Positions 19,985 to 29,096 of a stretch of DNA of 64,000 nucleotides are shown here, piece after piece. Location of the stretch: contig NZ_HE610717.1 in NCBI RefSeq assembly GCF_000321025.1, positions 99,010-163,009 on the forward strand, in the 5' to 3' direction. The stretch is from Peptoniphilus senegalensis JC140. Its GTDB lineage: Bacteria; Bacillota; Clostridia; Tissierellales; Peptoniphilaceae. Within the stretch, counting starts at the first letter, position 1; every line of letters begins with the position of its first letter. The notes below the pieces were generated by a model that worked only from the letters and a program-made list of their open reading frames with translations, searched no databases and was not told where the DNA came from. The position numbers and the translations under genes were made by a program.

Positions 19985-21253
19985 TTATTTATCTTTTTCT
20001 TGAAATTCCAAAATAATTTTTTCGATTCTATTTTTCTCTTTCTTGGCTATGGTAAATTTTAAACCTGAAATATTTATAACTTCATTTAATTTTGGAAATC
20101 TGTCAAGGTGCTCGATTATAAAACCTCCAAGGGAATCAAATTCTTGGCATTCCAGTTCTGTGTCAAACTTTTGATTTATTTCGTCAATGTTAACTGAGGC
20201 GTCGATTAAATATTTTCCTGGACCTATATTTATTATGTCTTCGTCTTCTTCTGTGTCATACTCGTCAGAAATTTGTCCCACAATTTTTTCGATTATGTCT
20301 TCAAAGGTAATCATGCCTTCAGTTCCACCATATTCGTCTGTAACTATGGCAACAGATAGTTTATGTTGTCTCATTTCAGAAAAAAGTGTCCCAGTAGGTT
20401 TGTACTCATAAGTAAAGAAAGGCTTTTTGAAATAGGATTTATTTTCAGATAAGGTTTTTGTCCTATCCATGTGGAAAATATCTTTTACATTTAAAATGCC
20501 AATAACATTGTCTAAGTTGTCTTCATACACTGGCATTCTTGAATAAGAATATTCAGAAATTTTTTCGATAATATCTTCATAGGAATCATCAATTTCAATT
20601 GCCACAATATCTGTCCTTGGTGTCATTATGTCCTTGGCATAATTGTCCTTAAAGCCAATTACATTTTGAATCATCATGGACTCATTTTTATTTATAATTC
20701 CTTCTTCCATACCTAAATCCATGGCATCAATTAGGTCATCTTCAGTGATAATTGGCTCCTTATAAGATTTGTCTTTTATTACAAGTTTAATAATTGTTTG
20801 AGACATAAATGTTATAAACATAGATAGAGGTCTTATAAAAATAATTAGAAAGTTCAAAAATTTTGCATATTTAGGAACAATGACTTCATAATTATTTTTG
20901 CCTAATTTGCGAGGAAGACTTTCGCCAAAAATTATTACTATTATTGTGGATATTATTATTCCCAAAATTATTCCCAGATAACCCCAATTAGTGTAAGCAA
21001 AAAGTGATGCAAAAATCACAGTAAGTGAATTGCAAAAGTAATCTAAAATAAGTGTTGAAGAAAAAATATTTTCTTTCTTAACAAGTTTTTTTATTATGTT
21101 TAAGTTTTTTACTTCTAAATCCTCAAGCTTTGAAAGTTTTACAGGCCCAAGGGCGAGATAGGCATTTTCTATTAAAGTAAATAAATAAGAAAAGAAAAGT
21201 GCCACAAGGGATATAAGTAGGTATATATATTCACTCATAAAATTCAACTCCAT
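19985..21253 (-). CDS. CNNM/HlyC-CorC family membrane protein (hemolysin family)
   Basis: A 422-residue membrane protein. Residues 1-180 form a DUF21/CNNM domain with about four hydrophobic helices (LLISLVALFFSYLFTLIENA at the start). Two CBS domains follow at about 205-335 (MTPRTDIVAIEIDD; YGGTEGMITFEDIIEKIVG), then a CorC_HlyC C-terminal domain. The family is implicated in Mg2+ or Co2+ efflux; 'hemolysin' is a historical name. Single gene, opposite to the restriction cluster, with glmS upstream on the same strand about 65 bases away and a terminator between. Confidence 0.88.
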   Translation of the reverse strand: MELNFMSEYIYLLISLVALFFSYLFTLIENAYLALGPVKLSKLEDLEVKNLNIIKKLVKKENIFSSTLILDYFCNSLTVIFASLFAYTNWGYLGIILGIIISTIIVIIFGESLPRKLGKNNYEVIVPKYAKFLNFLIIFIRPLSMFITFMSQTIIKLVIKDKSYKEPIITEDDLIDAMDLGMEEGIINKNESMMIQNVIGFKDNYAKDIMTPRTDIVAIEIDDSYEDIIEKISEYSYSRMPVYEDNLDNVIGILNVKDIFHMDRTKTLSENKSYFKKPFFTYEYKPTGTLFSEMRQHKLSVAIVTDEYGGTEGMITFEDIIEKIVGQISDEYDTEEDEDIINIGPGKYLIDASVNIDEINQKFDTELECQEFDSLGGFIIEHLDRFPKLNEVINISGLKFTIAKKEKNRIEKIILEFQEKDK

Positions 21254-21288
21254 TTTTCATTATATACCCTAAAAGTATTTATGAAAAC

Positions 21289-21317
21289 TAAAAAAAGCTG
21301 CACTAGGCAGCTTTTTT
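21289..21317 (-). terminator. Terminator after glmS
   Basis: AAAGCTGC-CTAGT-GCAGCTTT on the minus strand is followed by a T run. Confidence 0.85.
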
Positions 21318-21319
21318 CT

Positions 21320-23146
21320 TTATTCAACTGTAACTGATTTTGCCAAATTTCTTGGTTTATCTACATCATTGCCAAGTAATACTGAAGCATAATAAGCGAT
21401 TAGCTGTTCAGGTATTACTGCAAGAAGTGGTGTGAGTAAATCAATTGTGTCTGGAATTTCTATCATTACATTTGATGAATCTCTTACAAAATTATTTTTT
21501 TCTTCTGCAATGGAAATTACTGTGGCACCTCTTGCAATTAGTTCTTGATTATTTGAAATAGTTTTTTCTAAAATCAAGCTTTGTGTTGCAACTGATATAA
21601 CTGGTGTGCCTTCTTCTATAAGGGCGATAGAGCCGTGTTTTAATTCTCCAGAAGGGAAAGATTCTGTGTGAATATAAGAAATTTCCTTTAGCTTTAGTGC
21701 TCCTTCTTTTGCAGTTATATAGTCTAAGCTTCTTCCTGTGTAGAAAATTGATTTTGCATCTTTTATTAATTCAGCAATATCTTCAAAAACATCTTTATGT
21801 TTTAAAATTTCTTCAATTTGTTCTGGAAGTTTTTCCATATTTTCAATTATTTCTTTTACTTCATCTTGACTAATTTTATTTAGCTTAAGGGCAATGTCCA
21901 TAGCCAAGAAGTAAAGTGAAATGACTTGAGTTGTGTAAGCCTTAGTTGATGCAACAGAAATTTCTGGGCCAGCGTAACAGTAGACAACTTTGTCAGCTTC
22001 TCTTGAAATAGAAGAGCCAACAACATTTGTAATGGCAAGTGTCTTTGCACCTTGCTTTTTAGCTTCTTTAAGGGCAGCTAAGGTGTCAGCAGTTTCCCCT
22101 GATTGTGAAACAAAAATTACGAGAGATTTATCGTCTATGAACATATTCTTGTATCTAAATTCAGAAGCAATTTCTGAAATAACAGGGATTTTTGCAAGAT
22201 TTTCTATTGCAAATTTGCCAGCTTCTCCTGCATGAAAGGCCGTTCCACAAGCAGTTATATAGATTTTATTTATGTTTTTTAATTCTTCTAAGGAAAGACT
22301 TCCTTCTGCTGGAAGATTAATTTTATAATTATTGTGTTTAATTGAAATAACTTCACGCAGTACACGAGGTTGTTCGTGAATTTCCTTGATGAGAAAGTGA
22401 TCGTAACCTTCCTTTGATGCATCAGCAGCAGAAATTTTAACTTCACTTATTTCTCTCTCAACTTCTTTGTGGTTCTTGTCATATATTGTGTATGAATTTT
22501 CATTCATATCTACAATATCGCCGTCTTCAAGATAAATTATTTTATTTGTGTGTTCAATTACAGATGTAATGTCACTTGCTACAAAATATCCATCATCACA
22601 AAGAGCAAAGAGAAGAGGCGAAGAGTTTCTCACAGCTATAAGTCTATTTGGATCATTTTCATCAATGATGCCAAGACTGTAAGCCCCTCTTAAAATTTCT
22701 GTTGCTTTAAAGACAGCTTCAAGTATGTTGCCCTTATAATTGTCAGAAATTACATTTGGTATTATTTCTGTATCAGTTTGTGAAAGAAATTTATAACCTT
22801 TATTTGATAAATTGCTTTTAAGTTCTAGGTAATTTTCAATAATTCCATTGTGAACTACAGAAATTTTACTGTCACTTGAAAGATGAGGGTGGGCATTTAT
22901 TTCATTTGGTTCTCCATGAGTTGCCCATCTTGTGTGACCAATACAAATATTTGATGAGAACTCATCTTGGTCAAAGGAGTCCTCTAAAACTTTTATGCGA
23001 CCCTTCTTTTTAAAAGTCACAAGTTTATTATCTCTTATCATAGAAAGGCCTGCAGAGTCATAACCTCTGTATTCTAATTTTTTTAAGCCTTCCAGCACTA
23101 ATTTTGTTGCATTATTTTTTCCAATATATCCAACTATTCCGCACAT
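21320..23146 (-). CDS. glmS: Glutamine-fructose-6-phosphate aminotransferase (isomerizing)
   Basis: Makes glucosamine-6-phosphate from fructose-6-phosphate and glutamine, the first step towards UDP-GlcNAc for peptidoglycan. 608 residues, the normal length. The N-terminal nucleophile is Cys2 in MCGIVGYIG, with the class II amidotransferase domain to about residue 225. Two SIS domains follow (ITACGTAFHAG; FVSQSGETADTLAA) and the conserved C-terminal AKSVTVE. An AGGTAG-type site precedes the ATG. Regulated by a glmS ribozyme in its leader (listed separately), so glucosamine-6-phosphate should trigger self-cleavage of the mRNA. Confidence 0.97.
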   Translation of the reverse strand: MCGIVGYIGKNNATKLVLEGLKKLEYRGYDSAGLSMIRDNKLVTFKKKGRIKVLEDSFDQDEFSSNICIGHTRWATHGEPNEINAHPHLSSDSKISVVHNGIIENYLELKSNLSNKGYKFLSQTDTEIIPNVISDNYKGNILEAVFKATEILRGAYSLGIIDENDPNRLIAVRNSSPLLFALCDDGYFVASDITSVIEHTNKIIYLEDGDIVDMNENSYTIYDKNHKEVEREISEVKISAADASKEGYDHFLIKEIHEQPRVLREVISIKHNNYKINLPAEGSLSLEELKNINKIYITACGTAFHAGEAGKFAIENLAKIPVISEIASEFRYKNMFIDDKSLVIFVSQSGETADTLAALKEAKKQGAKTLAITNVVGSSISREADKVVYCYAGPEISVASTKAYTTQVISLYFLAMDIALKLNKISQDEVKEIIENMEKLPEQIEEILKHKDVFEDIAELIKDAKSIFYTGRSLDYITAKEGALKLKEISYIHTESFPSGELKHGSIALIEEGTPVISVATQSLILEKTISNNQELIARGATVISIAEEKNNFVRDSSNVMIEIPDTIDLLTPLLAVIPEQLIAYYASVLLGNDVDKPRNLAKSVTVE

Positions 23147-23224
23147 ATTTCTACCTCCAAATTTATTAGAGATTCACTACATTTATTTTGTTATAAAATT
23201 GCTTTTATTTTTTGTAAAATGTTT

Positions 23225-23300
23225 AGGCTGTGAAACCTTTAGAGCATCCGCCGATATTCGATAACTCTATCCCTCGTCAGCCACTTGGGCTCAGGCGCTT
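23225..23300 (-). ncRNA. glmS ribozyme/riboswitch
   Basis: On the minus strand the leader reads AGCGCCTGAGCCC, then GACGAGGGATAGAGTTATCG and ATCGGCGGATG. These are the signature blocks of the glmS ribozyme: cleavage site A|GCGCC at about 23299/23298, the GACGAGG-GTTATCGA core and the GGCGGATG pseudoknot segment. The last pairing element ends near the GGTTTCACAGCC at 23236-23225. It begins about 20 bases after the predicted transcription start and 75-80 bases separate it from the glmS ATG. Confidence 0.93.
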
Positions 23301-23324
23301 TGATTATTTTTATCTCTTCTGTTG

Positions 23325-23353
23325 ATTTTAACATAAGCCCTATTTAAAGTAAA
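23325..23353 (-). promoter_or_regulatory. glmS promoter
   Basis: On the minus strand TTTACT (23353-23348), a 17-base spacer and TAAAAT (23330-23325) with TG extension give a good housekeeping promoter. The predicted start near 23318 lies 20 bases before the ribozyme cleavage site. Confidence 0.65.
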
Positions 23354-23441
23354 CTTTTTACGAGATTTACAGAGATTTGTAAATTTTATTTCACAAAAAA
23401 TCTATAAAGTGTTTTGTGTTAAAATAAATTTGGTGAGAGAA

Positions 23442-24167
23442 ATGAATATTTATGAAAAAGAATTTATCATAGAGGACTTTTTGTGCAGAGATGGAGAACT
23501 TACACTTAAAAATATAATAAATTATTTTATAGAAACAACTAATCATCATTCAAATTTTGTGGGACTTGCTAATGAGGATTTGATTGCAAAAGCTTATACT
23601 TGGATGATTTATAAGTGGAGAATTAAAGTATTAAAATATCCAAAAGCTTTCCAAAGGATAAAAGTTAGAACTTGGGCAAGTGGATTTAAAAGTTTAAAAG
23701 CCTTCAGAGAGTTTGAAATTTATCTTGGCGATGAAAAAATTGCGTACGCCTCATCAATTTTTCTATTAATTGATTTAGAAAGTAGAAAGCCAGTGAATAT
23801 AGGAGATAAAATTCCTGAAATTTATAAAATAAATGATTTGAAATTTTTTGACAAAATTGAAAGAATTAACGAGCCAATAGATACAGAGCCTATAAATAAT
23901 TTTGATTATATCATACTTAGACGGGACATAGACTTAAACAATCACGTAAACAACAGCGTATATGCAGAGCTTTTATGCGAAGCAATGCCAAAATATTTAT
24001 ACAAGAAAAAATTTTCTGATATAAATATAAATTATACTAAGGAGTTGCTACTTGGCGACCATATTTTTATAGATGTATATTTGAAAGATGATAAGCTTTA
24101 TTTTTTCTTTAAAAATAGGGAAAAGAAGGAAATTTATGCCAGAGCGACACTTAGCTATATTAGTTGA
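23442..24167 (+). CDS. Acyl-ACP thioesterase
   Basis: A 241-residue double hot-dog protein of the FatA/TesA type found in Firmicutes. The first hot-dog holds NYFIETTNHHSN and AYTWMIYKWRIKV; the second holds the catalytic-region motif LNNHVNNSVYAE. It releases fatty acids from acyl carrier protein, in the cytoplasm. I choose the ATG at 23442 because GGTGAGAG lies before it; an in-frame ATG 33 bases upstream has no ribosome site and lies across the predicted -10 (TGTTAAAAT, 23417-23425). Single gene, divergent from glmS. Confidence 0.85.
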   Translation: MNIYEKEFIIEDFLCRDGELTLKNIINYFIETTNHHSNFVGLANEDLIAKAYTWMIYKWRIKVLKYPKAFQRIKVRTWASGFKSLKAFREFEIYLGDEKIAYASSIFLLIDLESRKPVNIGDKIPEIYKINDLKFFDKIERINEPIDTEPINNFDYIILRRDIDLNNHVNNSVYAELLCEAMPKYLYKKKFSDININYTKELLLGDHIFIDVYLKDDKLYFFFKNREKKEIYARATLSYIS

Positions 24168-24237
24168 AAAAAATTTTTTCAAATGGTAACATTATTTATA
24201 GAAAACTTATAATTTTAGATAGATTACGGAGGTAACA

Positions 24238-24987
24238 ATGGATAAAGATAAACTTTTGGCAGAGGTAAATGGCAAGAAAATTACAGGAGTTGACTACAAT
24301 TTATTTATTGATTCTTTAAACCCACAGCTTAAACAATATTTTGGTGGCGAAGAGATGAATAAGGAAGTTGTTAATGAACTTGTTTACCAAACTCTTTTAT
24401 ATGAAGATGCTATGGAAAAGGGAATGGATAAGGATGACGAGTTCACACAAGTTTTAGAAAAAACTAAGGAAAGTATGTTAAAGACTTATGCTCTTGGAAA
24501 ACTTCTTGCCACAGTATCAGTGACTGATGATGAAATCAAGAAATTCTATGAAGATAACAAAGATCTTTTCAAGGAAAATGAAAGTGCCAATGCTTCTCAT
24601 ATTTTAGTTGCAGAAGAAGATAAGGCAAATGAAATTTATGAAAAAGTAAAAAATGGTGAAGATTTCGCAAGTCTTGCTAAAGAATTTTCTACTTGTCCAT
24701 CAAAGGAAAAGGGCGGAGAACTTGGAACTTTTACTAGAGGACAAATGGTAAAGGAATTTGAAGATGCTGTCTTTAATAATGAAGTTGCTACAATAACTGA
24801 ACCAGTTAAGACACAATTTGGCTACCATATTATTAAAATAAATGACAAGAATGAAGGCAGAGATTTAGCTTTTGATGAAGTGAAAGATAAGATTGCAGCA
24901 CAGGTTAGAAGACAAAAGGAACAGGCACTTTATAACGAAAAAATTACTGAACTTAAAGAAAAATACCAAGTGAAAATGAATATCTAG
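24238..24987 (+). CDS. Parvulin-type peptidyl-prolyl isomerase without signal peptide
   Basis: A 249-residue protein with a SurA/PrsA-like N-terminal helical region (about 1-110), a PpiC rotamase domain (about 115-210: ASHILVAEE, FASLAKEFSTCPS, GGELGTFTRGQM, TQFGYHIIKI) and a short C-terminal helix. It starts MDKDKLLAEVNG with no signal peptide or lipobox, so it should stay in the cytoplasm, unlike PrsA. Likely a general chaperone/isomerase. GGAGG precedes the ATG; TATAAT lies at 24208-24213. Seven bases separate it from the RelA/SpoT-domain gene. Confidence 0.88.
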   Translation: MDKDKLLAEVNGKKITGVDYNLFIDSLNPQLKQYFGGEEMNKEVVNELVYQTLLYEDAMEKGMDKDDEFTQVLEKTKESMLKTYALGKLLATVSVTDDEIKKFYEDNKDLFKENESANASHILVAEEDKANEIYEKVKNGEDFASLAKEFSTCPSKEKGGELGTFTRGQMVKEFEDAVFNNEVATITEPVKTQFGYHIIKINDKNEGRDLAFDEVKDKIAAQVRRQKEQALYNEKITELKEKYQVKMNI

Positions 24988-24994
24988 GTGGAAT

Positions 24995-26326
24995 ATGAAA
25001 CTTGAGCTTTTTAATTACATCGACGATGTATTAGATCTTTTTGATTATCATAGAATTGAACTTGCTGGAGTTAATAAAGAGCTTAAAAAGTATTTTTCAG
25101 ATTTATTAATAGATGACGACAGACTTACAAATATTACCACGAGAATTAAGACTCAGGAATCTCTACGTGAAAAATTAATTAGAAGAAATTTTTTCATGAG
25201 GTTTCCTGACCCAGTTCGTGGGTTTAAGTATATCCAAGATCTAGTAGGTATTAGAGTTGAGTGTCGTTTTATAAAAGATGAAGAAGCTCTTTATAAAAAA
25301 ATTATAGAGGACTTTACGATTAAGTCTGACAGAGGCTATTACAAGTCCAATAAAAACAAAAAGATTAGATTAAAATTAGATGACCCACAACCTCAAACTC
25401 TTGCAAATGGTTTCACAATGTATAAGCTTGATGGCGAATACGATACGGGTTCTTTTATTTATTGTTTTGAGCTACAGATTAAATCTTTTGTAAATGTATT
25501 TTGGGGAGAAATCGACCACAAACTTCTTTACAAAAATTATAATTACATAATAACAGAGGGATTTTTCAGAGAAATTATGAATTCAATCAATGACAATTTA
25601 AAGATGATTGATAAGCAACTCATGATTTTATACGATCACGTGAAAAAACAAGATGCTTCAGAGACAATATCTGCGGAAAATCAGTTAAAGACACTTCTTT
25701 CAAAAATACTTCACGATGTATTTACTAGAAAAATTCATGATGAATTGGGACTTTTTATAAATATAAAAATTATTACAGATGTTGTTGTTGATTATCTATT
25801 TATGAAGTCTTCAAAAAATAAAGATTTAAGCTATGGGGAAAATTTTATAGATTTAATAAATAAGATTAATTCTGTGTCAGGTAAGGACTTAAACGTAGAA
25901 GAGTATATTGTTTGTGAGAAAGAGCCTAAATATTATGATTCTTTCTCTAAAGGCGTGACAAAAGTTCTTGTAAGAGTTATTAATAATGACTTAGACTGGA
26001 ATATTTTATTTAAAATCATAAAATTAATTACACAAGAATCTTATGGGGAAATTTTCACGGAATTTATTATTTTTGTTAGATATGAGTATATGACTTCTAT
26101 GTCAAAACTTTTTGAAAGTAAAAAGCTTTCAAAGGATGACCAAGACGAATTAAAAAATAATTTTTTATCTGCAGTAGTAGATGAATTTAGAGAAAGACCG
26201 TCAATTGATTTTCTTTTAGATGAGTCTCTTAAAAAGTTTAATTCCGTTCTTTGTGAAATTGATAAAAGTGATGCAACAAGTCTAGAAAAAATCCTAAAAA
26301 TATTTAAAGATAATTATACTTTTTAA
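24995..26326 (+). CDS. RelA/SpoT-domain protein
   Basis: A 443-residue protein with a ppGpp-synthetase-like domain in the first half: GFKYIQDLVGIRVECRF around residues 75-91 and SFIYCFELQIKSFVNVFWG followed by EIDHKLLYK near 155-185. There is no N-terminal HD hydrolase and no TGS/ACT region, so it is not a full RelA/SpoT. The C-terminal 230 residues are helical and unrecognised. It may make or sense alarmones; activity is not certain because the substrate residues cannot be aligned by eye. Cotranscribed with the parvulin gene (7-base gap). Confidence 0.75.
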   Translation: MKLELFNYIDDVLDLFDYHRIELAGVNKELKKYFSDLLIDDDRLTNITTRIKTQESLREKLIRRNFFMRFPDPVRGFKYIQDLVGIRVECRFIKDEEALYKKIIEDFTIKSDRGYYKSNKNKKIRLKLDDPQPQTLANGFTMYKLDGEYDTGSFIYCFELQIKSFVNVFWGEIDHKLLYKNYNYIITEGFFREIMNSINDNLKMIDKQLMILYDHVKKQDASETISAENQLKTLLSKILHDVFTRKIHDELGLFINIKIITDVVVDYLFMKSSKNKDLSYGENFIDLINKINSVSGKDLNVEEYIVCEKEPKYYDSFSKGVTKVLVRVINNDLDWNILFKIIKLITQESYGEIFTEFIIFVRYEYMTSMSKLFESKKLSKDDQDELKNNFLSAVVDEFRERPSIDFLLDESLKKFNSVLCEIDKSDATSLEKILKIFKDNYTF

Positions 26327-26374
26327 ACTATAAATATTTTTTATACTCATGTATAATGTAGGTAGGAGGTTTAA

Positions 26375-27829
26375 ATGAAAGATATAAATACCTTATTAGA
26401 GAATAGAACTTTTTATTATTTTGATAAATTGACAAAAATTCCAAGATGTTCTTTCGAAGAAGAAAAAATAAGAGATTATTTAATTAAATTTGCAAAAGAA
26501 CATAACTTGGAATACAAAACTGATGATATAGGAAACGTTGTAATCATAAAAGAAGCGACAAAAGGCTATGAGGATGTGGACAGCATAATTTTGCAAGGAC
26601 ACATGGACATGGTTTGCGAAAAAACTCCTGAATGTACAATTGATTTTTCAAAAGATGCTATTAAGTATGAAATAGATGGCGATTTTATTATCGCTCGTGA
26701 GACAACTCTTGGAGCAGACAATGGAATAGCTGTCGCTATGACACTTGCACTTTTAGAAGCAGATGAATATAAGCATCCAAAGATTGAGGCACTTTTCACA
26801 GTAAACGAAGAAAGTGGAATGACTGGTGCGGCAAATCTTGAAAAGGGAATGGTTACATCTAAGAGACTTTTAAACATCGACTCTGAAGCAGAAGGTGTTG
26901 GATGTATTTCTTGCGCTGGTGCAGAAAGAGACCTTATTAAACTAAAAAAGGAATACAAAGAATTAGATAAAGACAAAAACATTTATGAAATAATTGTTAA
27001 TGGACTAAAGGGTGGACACTCTGGTCAAGAAATTCAAGTTGGTCTAGGTAACGCAGTTAAAATTCTCGCTAGAAGCCTTTACAGACTTTTTGAAAAAGTT
27101 GATGGGGATTTAATTGAAATTGAAGGTGGAGCAAAACCTAATGCAATTCCAAGATACGCAAAGGCTATCGTTGCTGTTAATGAAGATGACATCAAAAAAA
27201 TTCAAGATGTTATTGTGGAATTAAATTCAAATTTTGTCAGAGAGCTTGGAAAAGTAGACCCTGATGTTAGATTAAATTTTGAAAAGTCAAAACTTAGAAG
27301 TGACAAAGCCTTTACTGATGATTTAAAAAATAATATTGTAAGTCTTTTAAATATTCTTCCTAATGGCGTAATTGCCATGAGTAAAAATATTCACGGTCTA
27401 GTGGAAACTTCTGTAAACCTTGGAGTAATTGAAAATAAGGAAGATTCAGTAAATATTATCTCTAATATCAGGTCTTCAGTTCAGTCCTCTAAGGAATATA
27501 TTGGACTTGTAAATAAAATTGCTGCAGAAAATTTTGGAGCAGAATTTGAAATTATAACAAAATACCCTGCATGGGAGTATAAAGAAAATTCACCACTTAG
27601 AGAAGTTGCAAAAAAATCTTACAAAGAAGTGAGTGGAAAAGAATTTAAACTTGAAGCAATTCATGCGGGACTTGAATGTGGGATTTTTGTTGAAACAATT
27701 GGCGATATAGATATGCTTTCAATTGGACCAAATATGAAAGGAGTTCACGCACCTGGCGAGCATCTTTCTATTTCATCAACTGAAAGAGTATTTGATTTCT
27801 TAATAAAAATACTAGAAAATTTAAAATAA
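26375..27829 (+). CDS. pepD: Aminoacyl-histidine dipeptidase (PepD, M20 family)
   Basis: A 484-residue cytoplasmic zinc dipeptidase, typical PepD length. Metal and catalytic motifs are visible: LQGHMDMVCEK (near 73), TLGADNGIAVAM (near 112), NEESGMTGA (near 145), and GGHSGQEI in the lid domain, with AIHAGLECG near the C-terminus. It hydrolyses Xaa-His and other dipeptides, fitting an amino-acid-fermenting life style. AGGAGG lies before the ATG. The DUF1292 gene follows 14 bases later, probably in the same transcript. Confidence 0.92.
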   Translation: MKDINTLLENRTFYYFDKLTKIPRCSFEEEKIRDYLIKFAKEHNLEYKTDDIGNVVIIKEATKGYEDVDSIILQGHMDMVCEKTPECTIDFSKDAIKYEIDGDFIIARETTLGADNGIAVAMTLALLEADEYKHPKIEALFTVNEESGMTGAANLEKGMVTSKRLLNIDSEAEGVGCISCAGAERDLIKLKKEYKELDKDKNIYEIIVNGLKGGHSGQEIQVGLGNAVKILARSLYRLFEKVDGDLIEIEGGAKPNAIPRYAKAIVAVNEDDIKKIQDVIVELNSNFVRELGKVDPDVRLNFEKSKLRSDKAFTDDLKNNIVSLLNILPNGVIAMSKNIHGLVETSVNLGVIENKEDSVNIISNIRSSVQSSKEYIGLVNKIAAENFGAEFEIITKYPAWEYKENSPLREVAKKSYKEVSGKEFKLEAIHAGLECGIFVETIGDIDMLSIGPNMKGVHAPGEHLSISSTERVFDFLIKILENLK

Positions 27830-27843
27830 ATTTGGAGGTAAAT

Positions 27844-28179
27844 ATGAGTAACGAAGAAAAAAAACTACATGAACACGATGAAAACTGTGATTGCGGATGT
27901 GGTCACGATCACGAAGAAGAAGGCTATGAAACTATAACACTTACTCTTGATGACGATAGTGAAATGGTATGTATAGTTCTTGGAATTTTTGAATGTGATG
28001 AAAATGAATATATTGCACTTCTTCCAGAAAATGAAGAAGATGGCGAAGATGTATTTCTTTACAAGTACAAAGAAATTGATGAAGATGAAGTTGAACTTGA
28101 TATTATTGAATCAGAAGAAGAATTTGAAAAAGTTTCAAAGACTTTCGAAGAAATTTTTGATGACGAGGAAGAAGAATAA
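27844..28179 (+). CDS. DUF1292 family protein with His/Cys-rich N-terminus
   Basis: A 111-residue very acidic protein. Residues 7-25 form a metal-binding-looking stretch with His and Cys (HEHDENCDCGCGHDHEEEG). The DUF1292 core follows: ITLTLDDDSEMVCIVLGIF and EYIALLPENEEDGEDVFLYK. The function of DUF1292 is unknown. I start at 27844, 6 bases after GGAGG; an in-frame TTG at 27832 overlaps that site and is rejected. Between PepD and the radical SAM gene. Confidence 0.85.
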   Translation: MSNEEKKLHEHDENCDCGCGHDHEEEGYETITLTLDDDSEMVCIVLGIFECDENEYIALLPENEEDGEDVFLYKYKEIDEDEVELDIIESEEEFEKVSKTFEEIFDDEEEE

Positions 28180-28187
28180 TTTTCTAA

Positions 28188-29096
28188 ATGATTTACAGAA
28201 AATATTCTGATTTTCTTAGGGAAAAGTTTGGCGAAAAGGTCTATAAACTTCCTGTTAAACTTGATTTAACTTGTCCTAATAGAGATGGAACTTGTGGGGT
28301 TGGTGGCTGCATTTTTTGTGGAGAAGAAGGTGGCTCTTTTGAAAACAATTATGGAAGTGTGAGAGAACAGCTCATAAAAAATAGAGACCACATAAAAAGT
28401 AAGTATAAGGCAAATAAATATATTGCTTATTTTCAAAATTTTACCAACACCTATATGCCCTTTGAGGATTTTAAGAGAGTAATAGAGGATTCTCTCATTG
28501 AGGATGTAGTAGGTGTAAGCATATCCACAAGACCTGATTATCTTCCAAAGAAACATCTCGACTTTTTGGAAGAGCTAAACAAAAATTATTTTGTAACAGT
28601 TGAAATTGGTCTTCAGACGCCAAATTATCACAGCTTAAAAAAACTAAATAGAGGACATGGACTTGCTGAATTTATTAGTGCTGCTCTTGAATTAAAGAGA
28701 AGGAACTTAAATGTATGTACTCACATTATTATTGGTCTTCCATGGGATGATGACTTAGATATTCTTGAGTGTGCTAAAATTTTAAATGTCCTAAATATTG
28801 ACGAGGTAAAAATTCATGCCTTATACATCTTAAAAGATACTGCTCTTGGAAAGATGTACGAAAGAGGAGAAATAGAAGCAATTTCTTTAGAGGATTACAA
28901 GAAAAAAGTTATACTCTTTTTAAGAAATCTTAAAGATGATATAATAGTGGAAAGAATAATAGGAAGAGCACCTTATGAAAATTCTCTTTTCTGCAATTGG
29001 AATACTTCCTGGTGGAAAATTAGAGACGATATTATAGCTGTTATGCATGAAAATGGATACACTCAAGGTGATCTAGTGAAAGGAGAAATACTATGA
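28188..29096 (+). CDS. TIGR01212-type radical SAM protein
   Basis: A 302-residue iron-sulfur enzyme of the YtqA/YhcC group. The cluster region is LDLTCPNRDGTCGVGGCIFC near residues 26-45, with cysteines spaced for a 4Fe-4S site. Further family features are YFQNFTNTYMP, VGVSISTRPDYLP and THIIIGLPWDD. The substrate is unknown, perhaps tRNA-related. Its stop overlaps the next start by four bases. Confidence 0.9.
   Translation: MIYRKYSDFLREKFGEKVYKLPVKLDLTCPNRDGTCGVGGCIFCGEEGGSFENNYGSVREQLIKNRDHIKSKYKANKYIAYFQNFTNTYMPFEDFKRVIEDSLIEDVVGVSISTRPDYLPKKHLDFLEELNKNYFVTVEIGLQTPNYHSLKKLNRGHGLAEFISAALELKRRNLNVCTHIIIGLPWDDDLDILECAKILNVLNIDEVKIHALYILKDTALGKMYERGEIEAISLEDYKKKVILFLRNLKDDIIVERIIGRAPYENSLFCNWNTSWWKIRDDIIAVMHENGYTQGDLVKGEIL

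Noticed and set aside
24164-24182. Palindrome TTGAAAAAAA/TTTTTTCAA as terminator of the thioesterase gene
   Set aside because: No GC in the stem; more likely an A-tract upstream of the next promoter.
27980-28210. 76-codon frame overlapping the DUF1292 gene
   Set aside because: Lysine/phenylalanine-rich shadow of an acidic coding sequence.
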